DNA from: Ignavibacteriota bacterium
GTDB lineage: Bacteria; Bacteroidota; Ignavibacteria; UBA10030; SZUA-254
DNA length: 64,000 nucleotides
Direction of reading: 5' to 3'
Assembly: GCA_025358305.1 (NCBI GenBank)
Contig: JANYJZ010000034.1
Coordinates: 1-64,000, forward strand
Positions 41,238-49,733 of this stretch are shown here, in pieces. Every line of letters starts with the position of its first letter. Positions within the stretch are counted from its first letter, which is position 1. The notes under the pieces were generated by a model, which searched no databases, had not been told where the DNA came from, and saw only the letters and a program-made list of their open reading frames with translations. Position numbers and translations under genes: made by a program.

Positions 41238-41397
41238 CGCATTGGTTGACGCGCGGTACGTCAGGAGATCGGCCGCGCGGCTGTTGGCCCGGAGCGCCTC
41301 ATGCTGGATCAACGTGATATTGTCCGTGGAAGCGTCGCAAGTGAAGTCCCTCCCATCAATATGACGAACACCACGCCGGTTGGACGACGCCGGAGCG

Positions 41398-42765
41398 TTA
41401 CGACTCCTCGCCTTCCTCCCCGTCCGCTCTCTGCAGCCCGTATTTCTTGATCTTCGTATAGAGGTGGCTTCGTTCCATTTCAAGCGTTTCAGCGGTCTTG
41501 GAAACGTTCCAGTGGTGCTTCTCCAATTGGTACTTGATGAAAGCCGCTTCCGACACGTCCTTGAACTCCTGGAGGGACTTGCTCGACTGGATAAGGTCCT
41601 CCACCTCGCCCTTTCGCTGCAGACCGCCGGCGGTAAGTTCCCCCCGTTCGATGGTGGTTCCAGGGGTCAGGATCACGAGCCGCTCGACGAAGTTCTTCAA
41701 TTCACGCACATTGCCGCTCCACTCCATCGCCGCAAGCGTCTGCACCGCCGGTTCCGAGATCTTCTTCAGCGCGAATCCGTTCCGTTCGCACGCCTCCCGG
41801 ACAAAGGCCTCCACGAGAATGGCGATATCCTCCGGCCGGTCCCGCAACGGAGGAACGATGATCGGGATGACGTTGAGCCGGTGGAAGAGGTCTTCCCGGA
41901 ATTTGCCCTGCTGGATCTCAGCGGCGAGGTTCTTGTTCGTCGCGGCGATGACCCTGACATCGACCGGGATGAGCGTATTGCCGCCGACGCGTTCCACCCG
42001 GCCTTCCTCCAATACCCGCAGCACCTTTGCCTGGGCGGGGAGGCTCATGTCGCCTATCTCATCCAGAAAGATCGTCCCGCCGTCGGCCTGCTCGAACTTG
42101 CCGATCCGCTGCGCTGTCGCCCCCGTGAACGAGCCTTTTTCATGTCCGAAGAGTTCGGATTCAATGAGGTCGTGCGGGATCGCGGCGCAATTCACTTCGA
42201 CCAAAGGGCCTGCCGCGCGCTTGCTCGCCCGGTGAACCGCCCGCGCAACAAGTTCCTTTCCTGTCCCGCTCTCGCCGGTGATAAGCACGCGCGCCTCGGT
42301 CGGGCCGACGCGCTGCACGATGTCGAGGATCTCATGCATCTTCGGGCTCGTACCGAGGATCCGGTCTTTGCTCCGAATCTGCTCGACCTCTCCGGAGAGC
42401 CGGCGGTGCTCCAGCGCGTTCCGCAGCGTGATGAGAAGCTTATCGCGGTCGAGCGGCTTCGGAAGGTAGTCGAACGCCCCGAGTTTTGTCGCTTCGACGG
42501 CGGTCTCGAAGGTCCCGTGCCCGGAGATCATGATGACCGGGACGGTGTCGTCGAGTTCCTTCAGTTCCTTCAAGACCTCGATGCCGTCCATGCCGGGGGG
42601 CATTTTGATATCGAGGAGCACCGCATCGAGTTCCCGGGTCCGGAAGGCCTCGATCGCTTTGACCCCGTTCTCGGCGAAGAGGACGTCGTACTTTTCGTAC
42701 TCCAAAATCATTTTTATCGAATCTCGGACGCTCTTTTCGTCGTCGGCAATCAGGATAGTTCGCAT
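41398..42765 (-). CDS. NtrC-family sigma-54-dependent response regulator
   Basis: ATG 42765 shares its A with the TGA of the upstream gene and has GGAG 7 nt before it, so it is preferred to the ATG at 42771. The 455-residue protein has a receiver domain (Asp52 in AVLLDIKMP, Lys103 in LPKPL). Its AAA+ domain has Walker A GESGTGKE and a sigma-54 contact loop reading GSFTGA at 211-216 instead of GAFTGA. A Fis-type helix-turn-helix ([20 protein letters not shown]) lies at the C-terminus. It ends an operon for acyl-CoA metabolism. No cognate kinase is adjacent. Confidence 0.94.
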   Translation of the reverse strand: MRTILIADDEKSVRDSIKMILEYEKYDVLFAENGVKAIEAFRTRELDAVLLDIKMPPGMDGIEVLKELKELDDTVPVIMISGHGTFETAVEATKLGAFDYLPKPLDRDKLLITLRNALEHRRLSGEVEQIRSKDRILGTSPKMHEILDIVQRVGPTEARVLITGESGTGKELVARAVHRASKRAAGPLVEVNCAAIPHDLIESELFGHEKGSFTGATAQRIGKFEQADGGTIFLDEIGDMSLPAQAKVLRVLEEGRVERVGGNTLIPVDVRVIAATNKNLAAEIQQGKFREDLFHRLNVIPIIVPPLRDRPEDIAILVEAFVREACERNGFALKKISEPAVQTLAAMEWSGNVRELKNFVERLVILTPGTTIERGELTAGGLQRKGEVEDLIQSSKSLQEFKDVSEAAFIKYQLEKHHWNVSKTAETLEMERSHLYTKIKKYGLQRADGEEGEES

Positions 42766-43502
42766 CACCATACTCCAGGAGAAGATGTGAGATCGTACGG
42801 TGGCTCTGACGCGACGACCGTACGTAAAAAATCAGAGGGGAACCGGCGGTTGTTGTCCAAGAGAGCCACTCCGAAGAGCTGCCCCTGTCTGTTCGCACGA
42901 AAATCCCGGTCGTCCATCACGCCGCCGACGATGAACGCGTCCTCCCCGTGTTCGACGAATTCTCCGAACCGTTCGGAGGTCCCGGACGACTCAAATGCGA
43001 ACGCGAGGAACGCCGACCCGAAGAAATGCTGCAATTTGTCCCTGTCCCCCTCCGGCGGCGTGTCCGTATAGAGGCGCGTCGGCAGCCGGCTTCTCCGGAA
43101 GGCGAACTCTTCCTGGGATTCGCTCGTCAGCGGAAGGATGAGCTCGATGACCGGAACGCTCACTGCGACCATTTCGTGGTCCATCGTCGCTATTGCGGAC
43201 AGGAGGAGCGACAGCCCCGTATTATTGTCCGTAAGCTGCATCGCGCGGACAAAGACCGCGTCCACCGCCCGGTCGTCGCCGTAGACCCGGCGGATGCGTG
43301 CGAACTCGTCGCTCCGGACAAATTCCTTGAGTTCAGTGCCGTGCTCGATCAAGAGCGGCGGGAACCACGCCACAAGGCAGCTGAACGGCGACGGATCCGG
43401 AAACGTGAAATACCCGCCCGTCGAATCGGCGGTCTGATCCTGTGCCGCACAGAGCGCGCACGAGAGAAAGAGCACAAGCGACAGTGATGAACGTACCCGC
43501 AT
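42765..43502 (-). CDS. Secreted protein of unknown function with DKxxHFxGS motif
   Basis: The product has 245 residues. A signal peptide covers about 1-20 ([11 protein letters not shown]). Near residue 155 the phrase [14 protein letters not shown] resembles the DKxxHFxGS motif of YfiM/DUF2279-like envelope proteins, followed by [15 protein letters not shown]. The N-terminal 140 residues match nothing I recognise. It lies 3 bp after the carboxylase gene and overlaps the regulator gene, so it belongs to the acyl-CoA operon. A possible sensor or ligand role for the regulator is speculation. Confidence 0.7.
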   Translation of the reverse strand: MRVRSSLSLVLFLSCALCAAQDQTADSTGGYFTFPDPSPFSCLVAWFPPLLIEHGTELKEFVRSDEFARIRRVYGDDRAVDAVFVRAMQLTDNNTGLSLLLSAIATMDHEMVAVSVPVIELILPLTSESQEEFAFRRSRLPTRLYTDTPPEGDRDKLQHFFGSAFLAFAFESSGTSERFGEFVEHGEDAFIVGGVMDDRDFRANRQGQLFGVALLDNNRRFPSDFLRTVVASEPPYDLTSSPGVW

Positions 43503-43505
43503 CCG

Positions 43506-45149
43506 CTATACCTGGATCACACCGGGATTGAACGGGGCGAGCGTCGGGTTGTTTGAGGCCATTTCTACCCCTCGGGAGATGATCTGGCGCGTATCGGCCG
43601 GGTCGATGATGCCGTCCACCCAGAGCCGGGCCGCCGCGTAGAGCGGATCGAGTTCGATCAGGTACCGGCTCGAGATCTCATGCAAGAGCTTCGCGCGCTC
43701 TTCCGGCGTGATCTGATGTCCTTTGGCGGCGAGCTGGGAGAGCCGAATGCTCAAGAGCGTTTCGCTCGCCTGTTTCCCCCCCATGACCGCGATCTGGGCG
43801 GTCGGCCAGGCGAAGATAAGCCGGGGATCATATGCCTTGCCGCACATGGCGTAGTTGCCGGCGCCATAGCTGTTGCCGATGATGAACGTGAACTTCGGGA
43901 CGACACTGTTCGCCACCGCGTTCACCATCTTGGCGCCGTCTTTGATGATGCCCCCCTGCTCGGAGCGCGTTCCGACCATGAACCCGGTGACGTCCTGGAG
44001 AAAGACGATCGGGATCTTCTTCTGGTTGCAATTTAAAATGAACCGGGCGCCCTTGTCGGCGCTCTCGCTGTAGATCACGCCGCCGACCTGCATCTCGCCC
44101 TTCTTCGTCTTGACCACCGCGCGCTGGTTCGCGACGATGCCGACGGCCCACCCGTCGACGCGGGCGTACCCGGTGATGACCGTCTTCCCGTAGCCGGCCT
44201 TGTACTCGTCGAATCCCCCCGCATCGATGATCCGGTCGATGACCGCGTGCATATTGTACGGCTTCGCCCGGTCGTCCGGGATGATCCCGTAGAGTTCCGA
44301 CGGGTCGAACGCGGGCGCCTGCGGCGCGATCCGGTCGAACGGGGCCTTCGGGGAATGGCCGAGCTTGCTGATGAGGCTTCTGATCGTATCAAGGCAGACG
44401 GTGTCGTTCGGCATCCGGTAATCGGTCACGCCGCTCACCTCGGAGTGCATCTCCGCGCCGCCCAAATGCTCCAGATCGGCATCCTCGCCGATGGCGGCCT
44501 TCACCAGGAACGGCCCCGCGAGAAAGACGCTGCCGGTCTTGTCGACGATGAGCGCTTCGTCGCTCATGATCGGGAGGTATGCCCCTCCCGCCACGCACGG
44601 TCCCATGATCGCGGCGATCTGCGGGATCCCCATGGACGACATGACGGCGTTATTCCGGAAGACCCTCCCGAAATGTTCCTTGTCGGGGAAGATCTCGCTC
44701 TGCATCGGGAGGAATACGCCCGCGGAGTCGACGAGGTAGACGATCGGCAGGCGGTTCTCCATCGAGATCTCCTGGGCGCGCAGGTTCTTCTTGCAGGTCA
44801 TCGGGAACCAGGCTCCCGCCTTGACGGTCGCGTCGTTCGCGACGATGACGACGTCCCGGCCGTGCACCTTCCCAATGCCGAACACCGTCCCCGAGGAGGG
44901 GGCTCCGCCGTATTCCTCGTACATGCCGTGGGCGGCGAAGAGCCCGATCTCAAGAAAATAGCTCTCCGGATCGATGAGACGTTCGATCCGTTCCCGGGCG
45001 GTCATCTTCCCGCGCTTCTTGTGCTTTTCCGTGGCCTCGGCCCCGCCGCCGAGCTTCACGATGTCGCCTTTGCCGTTGAGGATGCGGACCATGTTCTTCA
45101 TATTGTCCGCGTACTTCCCGATCGTTTGTGCGCCGTCCAGTTTCGCCAT
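43506..45149 (-). CDS. Acyl-CoA carboxylase, carboxyltransferase (beta) subunit
   Basis: A 547-residue two-domain crotonase-fold carboxyltransferase of the propionyl/methylcrotonyl-CoA carboxylase class. Landmarks are KMTARERIERLIDP, VYLVDSAGVFLPMQ, GPCVAGGAYLPIMSDE, FLQDVTGFMVG, GNSYGAGNYAMCGKAYDP and MGGKQASETL. The phrase AGVFLPMQSEIFPD points to methylcrotonyl-CoA carboxylase beta (leucine breakdown) rather than propionyl-CoA carboxylase. It needs a biotin carboxylase/biotin-carrier subunit, which is not in the window. Its ATG shares one base with the upstream stop. Confidence 0.92.
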   Translation of the reverse strand: MAKLDGAQTIGKYADNMKNMVRILNGKGDIVKLGGGAEATEKHKKRGKMTARERIERLIDPESYFLEIGLFAAHGMYEEYGGAPSSGTVFGIGKVHGRDVVIVANDATVKAGAWFPMTCKKNLRAQEISMENRLPIVYLVDSAGVFLPMQSEIFPDKEHFGRVFRNNAVMSSMGIPQIAAIMGPCVAGGAYLPIMSDEALIVDKTGSVFLAGPFLVKAAIGEDADLEHLGGAEMHSEVSGVTDYRMPNDTVCLDTIRSLISKLGHSPKAPFDRIAPQAPAFDPSELYGIIPDDRAKPYNMHAVIDRIIDAGGFDEYKAGYGKTVITGYARVDGWAVGIVANQRAVVKTKKGEMQVGGVIYSESADKGARFILNCNQKKIPIVFLQDVTGFMVGTRSEQGGIIKDGAKMVNAVANSVVPKFTFIIGNSYGAGNYAMCGKAYDPRLIFAWPTAQIAVMGGKQASETLLSIRLSQLAAKGHQITPEERAKLLHEISSRYLIELDPLYAAARLWVDGIIDPADTRQIISRGVEMASNNPTLAPFNPGVIQV

Positions 45150-48100
45150 TACTTTCGTTCCTTTATTTCCGTCAGTTTCTGTTCTAATTGAGGCAGCCCG
45201 GAGGATGCCGGGTAGCCGCTCTTCAAACGGGTCACGTACTGTTCGGCTGCACTCGGGTCGCCGGCATCAAGATACGCGGAAGCGGTCTTCGTCAGGAGTT
45301 CTTCGTCCGTGATCTCTGTTTCCATCGGTTCGTATTGCTGCCGGAATGTCACTGCTGCCGCGTACATCTCCCCTGCCTCCTGAGATCGGTCGGCGACCGT
45401 CAGCATCTCCGCCAGACGCATGAGATAGCGCTCGTCGTTCCGGTGCGAGAGCTCGACGGCCCGTTCCATAACCCTGATGGGCATCGCCGATTCCTCTTTC
45501 AGCGTGGGGGAATTCTCCGACTGCCTCCAGGAGAAGTATTCCACCGCGTACGCCGAAAGGTAGACCGGATCATCCGGTTCGATCGCCGCGAGCCGCTGCA
45601 AGGCCCCGACGCGCTCCTCTGTCTGGTTCATCGCCCCGGCCACAGTGGCATAGAGCTCGAGCGCTTCTTTCTTCTGTGGATCCAGACGGAGGCACGCGTG
45701 AAGCGCCTCCACCGTTCGGCGGTAGTCCGCGTCCGCGACATTCCACTGGTACCGAGCGATATTGAGATAATCTTCCGCATTCAAGCTTAATCGGCGGTCA
45801 AGCACCGACTGCAGGAGCGTCGTATCGCCGGACGAATCCCGACGGTCGATCGCGCCCGTGAACTCCACGTGCGCATGTGTAAAGAACGAAATTGGAGCGA
45901 GAAATTCCAGCAACGGCCTCTTTTCAGAGTTCACCGGACCAGCCTCGTTGAGTCCGCGTCCTGAGATCTGCGTTGACAGAAATGCCGGCAATCCACGCAT
46001 TTGGATGCGTGCGAGTTCGCCGGCGACCAGGGGATCCCTGAGGCGGCGGGACATTTCGTCAAAATCGGGAGAGATCGGCTCCTTCGAACCGATGAGGACG
46101 ACGTCCAAGTCTGTTGGCGCCCAGACCATGACGTGCGGGAACGACCGGGAGAGCGTACGCAGGACGAGTGTAAAGACCGAGTCGTCGACGTCGTATGTGT
46201 GGAACCACTGCGCCAGGACGCCGTGGTCTTCGAGCCGGTCTTTGCAAAGATCGAAGAACTCCTCGGTAAAGAGATTGCCGATCCCGGCGATCCACGGGTT
46301 GGATGGCTCGCTGATGATCGCCGCGTACTTCTTCGGATGCACCTTGACGTAGGTGATCGCGTCATCGACGATCAGATGAAAACGCGGATCCTGCAACACC
46401 TGGTGGTTCGCGTCTGCGAAATACCCATTGCAATCGACGACCTCTTGGGAGATCTCCACGCACTCGACCGTCCGGACGGGATGCTGGAGGACGGAGCCCG
46501 GCGTGATCCCGCTCCCCAAGCCGATCACCAGGACGTCGCTCGAATCGGACGCGAGCATCATCGGTATCTGGGCCAGGAGGACCTGGGTCGGGAGGTCGTG
46601 CTCCGTGCTCGCGTCGGTCTTGCCATTGATGACCAAGGATCGCTCGCGCCTGCCGTCGTCGTTCGTGAATTCGTTCACTGCGACATTCGCCGTGACGCCC
46701 TCTTTGTACCAAAGAACCGTGCGCGCCTGAAGCTCCGTCAGGAACTCTCCATAGGACGGAGGCGCTTCCTTGAAGAACGCCCGGTAGACGCCGACGGAGG
46801 AGATGTTCTCATCCCACTTCGGCACTTCCACTCGGTACGCCACTCCCGCGAGAACGATAAGGGCGCAAATAGCGGCGGCGCGCGTTCCTGGAACGTTCGG
46901 ATCCTTGAGAAGGACGACGACGCCAAGCCCGGCGTTGATGAGCACCGCGATCTCGATCGACTGCTTCACACCGACGGCGGGTATGAGGATCAACCCCGTC
47001 ACGAGCGCGCCGGCCACGGCGCCGATCGTATTCACCGAAAAGATGCCGCCGATGCTCTTCCCCAGGGCCGTGATGTCCCCCGACGCGATCCTGCCGGCCA
47101 CCGGGAGCGACATGCCGGAGAGTGTCGTCGGGACGATCATGAGCGCGAAACAAAATCCGAACTCACAGAAAATGAAGACCGCAAACGCTCCCGGATCGTT
47201 CGAGAGGAGCCCCGAGAGCTTCCAAAGGTAGTAGGGCAAGCGTTCATAGAGCGGCAGCGTCGCAATCATGAAGATCGCCGTTCCGATCTGGCACCAGGCA
47301 AGGAGGCCCAGAAGATCGTTCTTCCGGGCAAGGATCTTGGAAACGATCCAGCTCCCAAGGACGATCCCGCTGATGAAGGCGATGAGCATGACGGTGAACG
47401 AATAGGTCGACGAGCCGAGAAGCGTTGTCAGCAGACGAATCCAACTCAACTCGTACACCATTGCAACGAAGCCGGAAACGCACGCGACGAGGATCGCGAG
47501 AGAAGTGAACCGGGAAGCCGGCTCGCTCGCCGTGCGTGCTGCTTTCTCCGCCTCGAGTGGTCGAGCAGAACGGCTCAGCGCGAGGGCCACAAATCCGACG
47601 ACGATATTGATGGCCGCCCCGACCCAGAGTGCGCCGTCGAGCGAAATGAGGCGAATGAGAAAGAAGCCGGCGAGCGCCGCGCCTGCGACCGCTCCGAGGC
47701 TGTTCATCCAATAGAGCCTCGCCACCATCGGGCCGGATTCGCTCAGATTCCGGGTCAGGGGCTTGAGAAGAATGGGAAGTGTCCCCCCCATGCAGAATGT
47801 CGGCAGGAGGAGCGTCGAGATGCTCAGGATGCATTTTAGGAACGTCAGAAGCGCCGGATGGGAGGAAAGGTCAAACCCGGAAGCCGCTCCAAGAAAGACC
47901 TTCTCCGCACCGAGCATCAGCAACGGATACACGGCGCAGTAAGCGCCGATAACGAGTTCAAGGGCTGCGTAGAGCCGCAAGGGGTTGGGTGACCGGTCGG
48001 CGGCTCTTCCCCAGTACCAGGCGCCCCAGGCCAGGCCTCCCATGAACGTCGCGAGAACGAACATATGGGAATAGGCGGTGCTGCCCATAAGGAGCGAGAG

Positions 48101-48193
48101 GTACTTCGACCAGGCGATCTCGTAGATGAGCCCGGAGATGCCCGAGCAGGCAAAGAGGAGGACGACGAACGTTTGGAGGCGGGGACGCTGCAT
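45149..48193 (-). CDS. Fused multi-pass membrane/spermidine-synthase-like protein with C-terminal TPR-like region
   Basis: A 1,014-residue protein. Residues 1-470 contain about 14 hydrophobic helices arranged like MFS/polyamine-synthase fusions. A spermidine-synthase-type Rossmann domain follows, with SAM-like motif VLVIGLGSGITPG near 549 and ISEPSNPWIAG near 624. The last 220 residues look like helical TPR repeats (ALHACLRLDPQKKEALELYA). Such fusions are widespread but few have known reactions; catalytic aspartates of true spermidine synthases are not clearly kept. It is embedded between acyl-CoA dehydrogenase and carboxylase genes. Polyamine synthesis should not be assumed. Confidence 0.8.
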   Translation of the reverse strand: MQRPRLQTFVVLLFACSGISGLIYEIAWSKYLSLLMGSTAYSHMFVLATFMGGLAWGAWYWGRAADRSPNPLRLYAALELVIGAYCAVYPLLMLGAEKVFLGAASGFDLSSHPALLTFLKCILSISTLLLPTFCMGGTLPILLKPLTRNLSESGPMVARLYWMNSLGAVAGAALAGFFLIRLISLDGALWVGAAINIVVGFVALALSRSARPLEAEKAARTASEPASRFTSLAILVACVSGFVAMVYELSWIRLLTTLLGSSTYSFTVMLIAFISGIVLGSWIVSKILARKNDLLGLLAWCQIGTAIFMIATLPLYERLPYYLWKLSGLLSNDPGAFAVFIFCEFGFCFALMIVPTTLSGMSLPVAGRIASGDITALGKSIGGIFSVNTIGAVAGALVTGLILIPAVGVKQSIEIAVLINAGLGVVVLLKDPNVPGTRAAAICALIVLAGVAYRVEVPKWDENISSVGVYRAFFKEAPPSYGEFLTELQARTVLWYKEGVTANVAVNEFTNDDGRRERSLVINGKTDASTEHDLPTQVLLAQIPMMLASDSSDVLVIGLGSGITPGSVLQHPVRTVECVEISQEVVDCNGYFADANHQVLQDPRFHLIVDDAITYVKVHPKKYAAIISEPSNPWIAGIGNLFTEEFFDLCKDRLEDHGVLAQWFHTYDVDDSVFTLVLRTLSRSFPHVMVWAPTDLDVVLIGSKEPISPDFDEMSRRLRDPLVAGELARIQMRGLPAFLSTQISGRGLNEAGPVNSEKRPLLEFLAPISFFTHAHVEFTGAIDRRDSSGDTTLLQSVLDRRLSLNAEDYLNIARYQWNVADADYRRTVEALHACLRLDPQKKEALELYATVAGAMNQTEERVGALQRLAAIEPDDPVYLSAYAVEYFSWRQSENSPTLKEESAMPIRVMERAVELSHRNDERYLMRLAEMLTVADRSQEAGEMYAAAVTFRQQYEPMETEITDEELLTKTASAYLDAGDPSAAEQYVTRLKSGYPASSGLPQLEQKLTEIKERK

Positions 48194-48211
48194 CGGAGGA
48201 CCGAGCGCCCG

Positions 48212-49387
48212 TTAGAAATCGAGCAGGTTTCTGGCGATCACGATCTTCTGGATTTCGGATGTCCCCTCGCCAATGGTGACGAGCTTGACGTCGCGGTAGA
48301 ACTTTTCCACGGGAAAGTCCTTGATGAACCCGTATCCGCCGTGGATCTGGACCGCTTCGTTCGTCGCGACGACGGCTGCCTCGCTTGCGTAGAGTTTCGC
48401 CATGGACGATTGGAGCGTGACGTCCTTCCCGTTCGACTTCAGGTAGGCGGAACGGTAGGTGAGAAGCCGTGCCGCCTCGATCGATGTCGCCATGTCGGCG
48501 AGTTTCCACTGGATGCCCTGGAACTCCCCGATCGGTTTGCCGAACTGCTTCCGCTCCTTCGAGTACTTCAGGCTCGCGTCGAGCGCCCCTTGCGCGATGC
48601 CAAGGGCGAGAGCGGCGATGCTGATCCTTCCGCCGTCGAGGACGGCGAGGGCCTGGGAGAGCCCGGCTCCTTCTTCTCCGAGCAGGTTCGCCTTCGGGAT
48701 GCGGCAGTTGTCGAATGCAAGGGCGGATGTGTCGCAGCAGCGCATGCCGAGTTTGTTCTCTTTCTTGCTGACGATGAACCCGGGCGTATCGTTGTCGACG
48801 ATGAATGCGGAGATCCCCTTCTTGCCCTTGCCCTTATCGGAGTTCGCCATGACGACGGTGACGTGTCCGACGGTGCCGTGCGTAATGAAGTTCTTGCTGC
48901 CATTCAGAATGAACGAGTCACCGTCGGCCGTTGCCGTCGTGAGCATGCCGCCGGCGTCGCTGCCGGAGGTCGGTTCGGTGAGGGCCCAGGCACCGATCTT
49001 CTTTCCTGTAGTGAGATCGGGGAGATATTTCTTCTTCTGCGCATCATTGCCGAACATGTAGATGTGATTGCTGCAAAGGCTGTTGTGAGCTGCGATGCTC
49101 AGGCCGACCGACGGATCGACTTTCGAGATCTCTTCGATGATGGTGACATACTCCAGGTAGCTGAATCCCGCGCCGCCGTACTGCTCGGGGAAGATGACAC
49201 CGAGAAACCCGAGCTCTCCGAGATGCTTCATGATCTCGAAGGGGAATTCCTGGGACTCATCGAATTTCATGATCGTGGGTCGGATCTCCTTCTCGGCGAA
49301 GTTCCTTGCCATATCTCTGACCATGAGCATGCTTTCGGTGAACTCAAAGTTTGGCTGGGTCAATGCTCCGATAACCTGTTCTGACAT
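48212..49387 (-). CDS. Acyl-CoA dehydrogenase
   Basis: ATG 49387 follows a ggaag ribosome site; the product has 391 residues. The FAD-binding phrases WALTEPTSGSDAGGM and FITHGTVGHV are present, as is the catalytic Glu in VTIGEGTSEIQK and the signature IHGGYGF. It resembles short/branched-chain or isovaleryl-type dehydrogenases. Together with the carboxylase beta subunit downstream, leucine or branched-chain degradation is likely (inference). It is the first gene of a five-gene operon ending with an NtrC-type regulator. Confidence 0.94.
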   Translation of the reverse strand: MSEQVIGALTQPNFEFTESMLMVRDMARNFAEKEIRPTIMKFDESQEFPFEIMKHLGELGFLGVIFPEQYGGAGFSYLEYVTIIEEISKVDPSVGLSIAAHNSLCSNHIYMFGNDAQKKKYLPDLTTGKKIGAWALTEPTSGSDAGGMLTTATADGDSFILNGSKNFITHGTVGHVTVVMANSDKGKGKKGISAFIVDNDTPGFIVSKKENKLGMRCCDTSALAFDNCRIPKANLLGEEGAGLSQALAVLDGGRISIAALALGIAQGALDASLKYSKERKQFGKPIGEFQGIQWKLADMATSIEAARLLTYRSAYLKSNGKDVTLQSSMAKLYASEAAVVATNEAVQIHGGYGFIKDFPVEKFYRDVKLVTIGEGTSEIQKIVIARNLLDF

Positions 49388-49426
49388 GAGGACTTCCAAC
49401 TAGTGGGTGAATATCTGGACGGTCTT

Positions 49427-49455
49427 AATGTAGGGGGAATTGGGGAGAAATCCAA
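49427..49455 (-). promoter_or_regulatory. Promoter of the acyl-CoA dehydrogenase operon
   Basis: Minus-strand TTGGAT (49450-49455) and TACATT (49427-49432) are 17 bp apart, about 40 bp before the ATG at 49387. It is sigma-70-like, not a sigma-54 GG-N10-GC element, although the operon encodes a sigma-54 activator. Confidence 0.72.
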
Positions 49456-49462
49456 GAAAACC

Positions 49463-49520
49463 GAGGATCAGCCTGTTACAACTTAATAGAAATGTCAGGT
49501 CGAGGATCAGCCGAGGATCA
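49463..49520 (-). repeat. Three direct repeats upstream of the acyl-CoA operon promoter
   Basis: The octamer TGATCCTC (minus strand) occurs at 49463-49470, 49502-49509 and 49513-49520, each followed by G and mostly by C or G. The nearest copy lies 8 bp upstream of the -35 box. Spacings are 39 and 11 bp. This looks like a set of regulator-binding sites. The rest of the 49388-49733 gap holds only this promoter region and two hairpins. Confidence 0.5.
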
Positions 49521-49621
49521 ACTGTGGCAGACATTATCTCCTGTTAGAGGCTTTTAGAAGCATCGCAAAAATTCGGCGACGTAGTGGCCCCGGTACAGAG
49601 AAGTATTCAGACATGAACGAA

Positions 49622-49653
49622 GAAGCCCTCTCACTGGCGAGTGAAAGGGCTTC
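49622..49653 (-). terminator. Imperfect hairpin downstream of the zinc-finger/FG-GAP gene (distal)
   Basis: A 14-bp stem with one mismatch (49622-49635 with 49640-49653) has a 4-nt loop. Neither side has a strong T-run; it may support termination of the gene ending at 49734. Confidence 0.45.
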
Positions 49654-49676
49654 ATGCTGGCACGCCTCCTAAACAA

Positions 49677-49708
49677 TGCCGGGTTATCCAAAAAAGGATG
49701 ACCCGGCA
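49677..49708 (-). terminator. Hairpin with oligo-T loop downstream of the zinc-finger/FG-GAP gene
   Basis: A 13-bp stem with one mismatch (49677-49689 with 49696-49708) has a loop of six T on the minus strand, 26 bp after the stop codon. There is only a short T-rich stretch after the stem, so it may be a weak terminator. Confidence 0.5.
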
Positions 49709-49733
49709 GGCCTGAGAAAAACAAAAGGGCCGA

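Noticed and set aside
46001-47839. Plus-strand ORF of 612 codons opposite the spermidine-synthase-like gene
   Set aside because: Charged, repetitive composition typical of antisense shadows in GC-rich DNA; no recognisable motif.
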